Below, piece after piece: positions 59,366-64,000 of a DNA stretch of 64,000 nucleotides. How positions within the stretch are numbered: the stretch's first letter is position 1; every line of letters begins with the position of its first letter. The stretch lies in contig NZ_BIFH01000039.1 in NCBI RefSeq assembly GCF_003967355.1, forward strand, positions 62,001 to 126,000. Direction: 5' to 3'. Both the position numbers and the translations under genes were made by a program. The notes beneath the pieces are model-generated. The model was not told the DNA's origin, ran no database searches, and was given only the letters and a program-made list of their open reading frames with translations. This stretch comes from Embleya hyalina. GTDB taxonomy: Bacteria > Actinomycetota > Actinomycetes > Streptomycetales > Streptomycetaceae.

Positions 59366-61932
59366 CCGCCGTCGTACCGGTCGTCACCCGCACCGGGTCG
59401 GTCGGGGCCGCCGGCGCTCTCCTCCCAGATCCGCGCGTCGTCCACCGAGCCGGGCAGCAGCGGCAGCAGGCGCAATACGCCGGCCATCCGTCCGCCGCCG
59501 GTCCACACCAGTTCGTGCTCGATCGGGTGCCCGGTGCGGCGCTCGCGCAGCGCCTCGCGCACGGCGGGGCGCACCCCGCGCGGGGCGAAGCGCACGCTGA
59601 CGGTGTGCGTGGGCGCGTGGTCGAGCAGGATCAACTGGTCGCTCGCGCACAGTTGCAACATCGAGTGCGCCGCGGGCTGTCCGAGCAGTTCGGCGATGCG
59701 ATCCGCGTCGCCGCCGACCGCCTCGCCGACGTGCGGGCGGTCCTGGCCCTGCCGGCCGAACGGCGGCGCGGCCTGCACCCCGTTGTGCGCGAGGTGGTCG
59801 GCGTACGCGCGCAGCACGGGCCGCAGTTCGGGCGCCGCGCCGCGCCGGGACGCCTCCGCCGGGTCGCGCTCCAGGAGCGGCCACAGCGGCTCGAACGCGG
59901 CGTGCAGTGCGTCCACGAGGTCGCCGAGCACCGTGTCGTACAGGCTCGCCCCGGACGCGCCCGGCGGCGGGCCCGACGGCGGCGCGGGACGGCCGGGGGC
60001 CGGGTAGCCGCCGGTGCCGAACGCCTCCGTGCCGGGATACGGCGGCGCGGGACGGCCCGGCGGCGGGTAGCCGCCGGTGCCGAGGTTCCCCCCGCCGGGA
60101 TACGACGGCGCGGGAGGGAAGCCCGGGATCGGGTTGCCGCCGGTGCCGAAGTTCTCCGCGGCCGGATCCGGTCCGGGCGGCTCGCCGGTGAACTGCCGCT
60201 CCAGCGCCGCCGCGTCGTCGGCCAGGAGCGTGGCGCTCTCCTCCAGCAACGCGGCCAGCACGGTGGCCCGGTCCACCGCCTCGCGGCGCGGACCGGCCAG
60301 CGCCCAGTCGTTCCACACCGTGCGCACGAGCAGCGCGTGCAGCCCGTGCAGCGCGCGGGTGGCCGCGCCCAGGCCCAGCACGCGGTCCCAGTGCCGCACC
60401 CGCAACCGCCAGTCCAGGCCGGGCAACACGAGCAGCACGGCCAGGCCGAGCACCAGGGCGAGTGGTCCCACGCCGGTCGGCGGATCCCACGCCCGCCCCG
60501 CGAGCACCCCGCAGATCGCGCCGACCAGGGCCACCAGGCCGGTGACCACGATCATCGGCAACGCCTCGGGCGGCAGCACCGCCCGGCCCTCGCGGTCCGG
60601 ACGCCGGGCGGTGATCAGGATCGATCCGAACAGCGCGAGCAGCACCGCGAGCCCGGCGCCGACCACACCGAAGGCGGGCCACAGGGCGGTGAGGAACGCA
60701 CCGACCACCAGGCCGCCGACGACGCCGACGTGGGCCGGGCCGAGCGGGAACGCGGCCGGGCGCAGGTAGCGGGTCAGGAAGCCGTCCGAGCAGCTCTGGT
60801 CCACCTCGTGGGCCCGGGCGGCGCCCGCCCCGGGGGTGATCCGGTCGGCGAGTTCGCGCAGTCGTTCGGCCAGCCCGCGCAGCCCCTCGGGGCGGTCGAA
60901 GGCGGCGGCGGTACGGGAGTACAGGGCCGCGGCCACCGAGTTCGCGCCGAGCCCGGGCGGCTCCGGGATCACCACGCCGACCTGGTCCAGCCAGGCCCGC
61001 CCGTCCGCGTCGAATCCGGCCGCGCCCCGGCCGACGGTCTGCCGGACCAGGTCCCGGTAGTCGCGCAGCACGGTCGCCGCGTCGGCGATCTCGCCGTCGA
61101 TCGAGCGCCCGCCGCGCCCGGCCGAGCCGTAGAGCGCGACCGGCGCGGCCAGCACGGTCAGCCGCTGCTGGGCCCGCTTGAACCCCTGCTCGGCATGCGC
61201 CCATCGCGCCCCGAGCGCACCGTCCGGACGCACACACTCGCGCACCCCGCCGGTGGTGGTGACCAACCCGGCGCCCTGCTCGTCGGCCAGCGCCGCCAGC
61301 GGCTCCGGCCAGGGTTCGTCGACCCCGCCCTCGGCGCCGGCCAGCCGCTGCACGGCGCGGATCCGGGCCCGCTGTACCGCGTCGTCGCGGATCCGGTGCA
61401 CGAACACGTTCATCCCGGGGGCGGCGATCGAGCGGGGCATCTCGGTCACCCCGGCGAGCACCTGGTCGAACACCTCGGGCTGGCTCAACACGTCGACCAG
61501 CGGCGCCAGCGCGTCCGCGTCGTCGGGCGTGAGCACCACGCCGGGCGCCCGCCCCGGCGCCCACTCGGTGCCCCGGATGTCGCCGACCCACAGCGTGGCC
61601 GCGTCGCTGCCCGCGAGTTGGCCGGGCCGGCGCAACACGATCGAGCCGTCCACGGGCGCGCCGACCGCGACGCACACGACCTTGCTGTACATGCCGGCGA
61701 AGATCCGCTCGTACGCGTGCCGGTGCGCCACCAACTCGTCGACGGAGTCGAGCACGAGCACCCGGTCGGCGTCCACGTTGCGGGTCCCCGCGGGCACCCG
61801 GGTGCGCGCGTAGGCGGTCTGGACGTCGGCGAAGGTCCGGGCCGCCATCACCGTGTCGTACTCGGTGCGCAGATCGACCACGATCACCAGCGGGCGCGGG
61901 ATGCCCGCGCCGGGAACGGCGGTGTCGGTCAC
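59353..61932 (-). CDS. Four-helix membrane protein of the GAP1 operon
   Basis: 859 residues. An N-terminal alpha/beta domain (~1-200) begins RPLVIVVDLRTEYDTVMAAR and includes DRVLVLDSVDELVAHRHAYE. The centre (~405-520) has four membrane segments, among them VGVVGGLVVGAFLTALWPAF and ALPMIVVTGLVALVGAICGV. A linker near 640-700 repeats FGTGGYPxPGRPAPPYPG three to four times. The C-domain (~700-859) has RIAELLGQPAAHSMLQLCAS and HTVSVRFAPRGVRPAVREAL. I do not recognise a catalytic site. It probably anchors the system at the membrane. The start is a GTG overlapping the stop of the tubulin-like gene (GTGA). Confidence 0.75.
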   Translation of the reverse strand: MTDTAVPGAGIPRPLVIVVDLRTEYDTVMAARTFADVQTAYARTRVPAGTRNVDADRVLVLDSVDELVAHRHAYERIFAGMYSKVVCVAVGAPVDGSIVLRRPGQLAGSDAATLWVGDIRGTEWAPGRAPGVVLTPDDADALAPLVDVLSQPEVFDQVLAGVTEMPRSIAAPGMNVFVHRIRDDAVQRARIRAVQRLAGAEGGVDEPWPEPLAALADEQGAGLVTTTGGVRECVRPDGALGARWAHAEQGFKRAQQRLTVLAAPVALYGSAGRGGRSIDGEIADAATVLRDYRDLVRQTVGRGAAGFDADGRAWLDQVGVVIPEPPGLGANSVAAALYSRTAAAFDRPEGLRGLAERLRELADRITPGAGAARAHEVDQSCSDGFLTRYLRPAAFPLGPAHVGVVGGLVVGAFLTALWPAFGVVGAGLAVLLALFGSILITARRPDREGRAVLPPEALPMIVVTGLVALVGAICGVLAGRAWDPPTGVGPLALVLGLAVLLVLPGLDWRLRVRHWDRVLGLGAATRALHGLHALLVRTVWNDWALAGPRREAVDRATVLAALLEESATLLADDAAALERQFTGEPPGPDPAAENFGTGGNPIPGFPPAPSYPGGGNLGTGGYPPPGRPAPPYPGTEAFGTGGYPAPGRPAPPSGPPPGASGASLYDTVLGDLVDALHAAFEPLWPLLERDPAEASRRGAAPELRPVLRAYADHLAHNGVQAAPPFGRQGQDRPHVGEAVGGDADRIAELLGQPAAHSMLQLCASDQLILLDHAPTHTVSVRFAPRGVRPAVREALRERRTGHPIEHELVWTGGGRMAGVLRLLPLLPGSVDDARIWEESAGGPDRPGAGDDRYDGGWAP
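60020..60180 (-). repeat. Pro/Gly repeat in the membrane protein linker
   Basis: Three to four imperfect ~54-60-base copies encode FGTGGxPxPGxPxPxYPG. They lie between the membrane helices and the C-terminal domain. Confidence 0.7.
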
Positions 61933-64000
61933 CAGCCACCCCCGGGCAGTTCGCGCTCGTCGTGGTCCTCGGGCGGGTCGAGCCGTCGGGTGCGGTCCAG
62001 GCCGTCGAGGCGGATCGTGCGATCGTCCGGATCCGGCTCGTCCGGGCCGGGCCGGTCGCGCGGGTCGTACGGATCACGCGCGGCGTGCGGGTCGTGCGCG
62101 TCCCGGGCGCCACGCGCGTCCCGATCCGCGCGCGGCAGCGCCGGCGGATACGGGTCGTAGGGTTCGTCCCGCTCGGTCCGCCCGCGGCGCTCCGAGGCGT
62201 CCCGGTCGTCCCGCCGCGGCGCCGGCTTGTCCAGGCTCGGTCGGGTCACCTCGGGCGGGTCCGCGTCACGCCACGCGTCCCGGCCGCGCGGTTCCGGTAC
62301 GGCCCGCCGCTCCCGGTCCTCCTTCTCGAACACCGGCCCACCGGGCTCCCGAACGGCCCGCCGCTCGCGCTCCCGCTCCCGCAGGTCCTCCCGGTCCTCC
62401 CGGTCCCGGTCCTCCCGCGGCCGACGCGCCTCGCGCCGCTCGCGCTCCCGGTCCTCGCGCACCCGCTCCCGCTCGTCCCGCACCTCGCGCGCCTCGCGTA
62501 CGTCCCGCACCTCGCGCGGATCGCGCTCGCCGCGAAGACCCCGCGCCTCCGGCGCGTCACGCACGTCCCGCGCATCGTGCGCGTCCCGCCCGTCCCGCCG
62601 ATCCCGGAGGCCGCGCCCCTCCCGCACATCCCGCGCGTTCCGCTCGTCCCACGAATCCCGCTCGTCCCGCACCCGCTCGGGCCCGCGCCGCTCCCACTCC
62701 GCACCACGCTCGTCCCGGTCCCGGTCCCGGTCCCGTTCGCGCTCACGTTCCCGAGCCCGCTCGTCCGCCTCCCGGTCCCACACGTCGTCGCGCTCGTCCC
62801 GCCGGCGCTCCCGCTCCCGGCCGCGCTCGTCCACCGCGCGATCCCACCCGCCCCCGCGCCCGTCGTCGTATCCCGCGCCCGGGTAGCCCCCGTCCTCCTC
62901 GTCCCGATACTCCAGCTCGCGCAACGAGTCCCGGTTGGCGCCCTGGTGCGAGAACGACAGGTCGAGCGCGGCGGGCAGGGTGATCTCCCACAGCCGCAGC
63001 AGCTCCTCCGCCCAGCCCCGGCTGCGCTCGGGCAGCCGGTCGCGCAGTTCGTGCAGCGTGCGCACCTGGCGCGGGGCCACCTCGTGGACGAAGTGCCGGT
63101 ACAGCGGCGCCGGTTCGCGCACCCGTGAGCCCAGCCCCTCGGGGTAGGTGAGCATCAACTGCTTGGCGAACTCCCGCCGCACCGACGCGTCGTCGGTCAG
63201 CGTCCACTCCTCGTAGGCGCGCAGCAGGCTGCCCCACGAGGACGCCCGATCGAACGGGCGCAGCGGCAGCTTCATCACGGTGGACCCGTGCGGGAGCCGG
63301 ATGTCGACCACCTCGGGCGAGGACCGGTCCCCGCGCGCCACCTCGACCTGGCCGTTCCACATCGCGCACAACAGCCGGTGCAGGATGTAGGCCCGGTGGC
63401 CCTCGGTGGTGGCCAGCCAGTCGTAGGTGAAGCCGAGCCGCTGCCGCCACTTGAGGAAGTCGACCGGGTCCTGCCGGTCCAGCGAGCGCGACCACTGCGC
63501 GAGCACCTGGCGCACCTCGGGCACCTCGGTCAGGCTCATCGCGCTGCGGAAGAGCACCACCACGATCGACTCCTGCTCGACCGCGCGGAACTCGATCTTG
63601 CGGGACGGCTCGTTGGGGATGTTGAGCATCCGTTCCAGGTACTGCCGCACGTCCGCGTCGTGCGCGGTGCCCGGGTGCGCGATCAGCACCTTGAGTTCGC
63701 CGCTGCCCTCGGGCGAGAAGCCGTTGGGCAACATGCCCGCGAGCTTTTGCACGAACTGTTCCAGGTCCTCCTCGCCCACCGAGGCGCCGCGCTTGGTGGC
63801 GGCGCGGGTGAGCAGGTCGCGCACCGGCGGCAGCAGCGGCTGCGCGTTCAGCTCGCCGGCCTGAACGAACAGGGTCTTGACCTGCTGCTTGATCTGGTCG
63901 CGCACGTAGGTGACCGCGGCCGGGCCGCCCTCGCGCTCCTCGCCCATCTCGTAGGCGCGTTGCCAGATGCCCGTGCCGAGCAGCTTGCCGACGATCTGCG
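61929..64000 (-). CDS. Tubulin-like-domain protein, C-terminal part (runs off the window)
   Basis: The frame is open to base 64000 (…VGKLLGTGIWQRAYEMGEER), so the start and the GTP-binding N-domain lie outside. What is present matches the C-terminal half of large streptomycete Tubulin_2-type proteins: YVRDQIKQQVKTLFVQAGEL, LAGMLPNGFSPEGSGELKVL, KIEFRAVEQESIVVVLFRSA, MSLTEVPEVRQVLAQWSRSL and ILHRLLCAMWNGQVEV. The last ~325 residues (about 62912 to 61929) are a highly charged Arg/Glu/Asp tail with RERERERDRDRDRDERG-like runs, unlike typical members. Such proteins are presumed to bind GTP and polymerise or scaffold. First visible gene of the operon. Confidence 0.75.
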   Translation of the reverse strand, partial: QIVGKLLGTGIWQRAYEMGEEREGGPAAVTYVRDQIKQQVKTLFVQAGELNAQPLLPPVRDLLTRAATKRGASVGEEDLEQFVQKLAGMLPNGFSPEGSGELKVLIAHPGTAHDADVRQYLERMLNIPNEPSRKIEFRAVEQESIVVVLFRSAMSLTEVPEVRQVLAQWSRSLDRQDPVDFLKWRQRLGFTYDWLATTEGHRAYILHRLLCAMWNGQVEVARGDRSSPEVVDIRLPHGSTVMKLPLRPFDRASSWGSLLRAYEEWTLTDDASVRREFAKQLMLTYPEGLGSRVREPAPLYRHFVHEVAPRQVRTLHELRDRLPERSRGWAEELLRLWEITLPAALDLSFSHQGANRDSLRELEYRDEEDGGYPGAGYDDGRGGGWDRAVDERGRERERRRDERDDVWDREADERARERERERDRDRDRDERGAEWERRGPERVRDERDSWDERNARDVREGRGLRDRRDGRDAHDARDVRDAPEARGLRGERDPREVRDVREAREVRDERERVREDRERERREARRPREDRDREDREDLRERERERRAVREPGGPVFEKEDRERRAVPEPRGRDAWRDADPPEVTRPSLDKPAPRRDDRDASERRGRTERDEPYDPYPPALPRADRDARGARDAHDPHAARDPYDPRDRPGPDEPDPDDRTIRLDGLDRTRRLDPPEDHDERELPGGGW
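61935..62912 (-). repeat. Arg/Asp/Glu low-complexity coding region
   Basis: About 325 codons encode short alternations of Arg with Asp or Glu (RDERD, RERE, RDRD). The DNA is built from CGCGCTCC/CGGTCCCG-like words. It is probably a disordered or single-alpha-helix-like tail, and prone to slippage. Confidence 0.75.

Noticed and set aside
1-64000. tRNA, rRNA, prophage or insertion-sequence genes
   Set aside because: No transposase, integrase or phage structural protein was recognised in the translations, and no cloverleaf or rRNA-like stretch was noticed by eye; a tRNA scan would settle the latter.

Overview
The window is high-GC actinobacterial DNA of the Streptomycetales type. Support comes from strong G/C in third codon positions, many GTG starts, several leaderless promoters (a TANNNT box 6-8 nt before the start codon), SUKH-4 and WXG-type toxin loci, an ECF42/DGPF sigma pair, a GAP1-type GTPase/tubulin-like locus, and an intergenic repeat resembling one common in Streptomyces. 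I cannot name the species. No rRNA, tRNA or CRISPR array was seen. All family and homologue assignments are from memory of sequences and motifs; no search was run.

Layout. 1-2384: siderophore (FecCD-type) ABC importer. Its first two genes are broken at an abrupt join near base 110, where an inner piece of a binding protein (minus strand) meets an inner piece of a permease (plus strand). 2395-8676: urate oxidase, a membrane-anchored Ser/Thr kinase with a roughly 30-residue repeat region, a TIGR04222-like protein, a SLOG-like protein and an amino-acid-binding lipoprotein. 8701-10593: propionyl-CoA synthetase. 10793-16824 (all minus strand): toxin-type locus with a WXG-like deaminase toxin, two SUKH-family proteins, a STAND-type ATPase with a propeller-like tail, and a second WXG-like protein. 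17106-22360: two divergent regulator/target pairs with clear operators (MFS/ArsR and NmrA/TetR), an unknown protein, and a HigBA-type toxin-antitoxin pair.

22493-34786: a DUF445 protein, then a block closely resembling mycobacterial steroid side-chain beta-oxidation genes: acyl-CoA synthetase, EchA19-like hydratase, FadE27-like and FadE26-like subunits, and a FadE34-like double-length dehydrogenase. A short-chain dehydrogenase and a 3-hydroxyacyl-CoA dehydrogenase lie just beyond. The synthetase and fadE34 leaders share one 14-base motif, which suggests a common regulator. A decayed Ser/Thr kinase pseudogene lies inside this block. 34854-44767: DHA2 drug exporter, a LapA-type small membrane protein, a lipoprotein, a glycine-betaine importer (ATPase plus permease-receptor fusion), an unknown Cys-motif protein, BioA and a small unknown ORF. 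44872-49045: housekeeping run der, plsC-like and cmk, with tyrA divergent. 49046-49656 is a decayed intergenic repeat array. 49657-51220 is the ECF42 sigma factor with its DGPF partner.

51778-64000 (all minus strand, nearly gapless): a six-gene operon. In transcription order it holds the C-terminal part of a tubulin-like protein (start lies outside the window), a four-helix membrane protein, a Ser/Thr kinase, a GTPase fused to a GAP1-type N-domain and a zinc ribbon, and two further GAP1-type proteins. This is the best candidate for a poorly described system: a multi-NTPase signalling or conflict module of unknown trigger and output.
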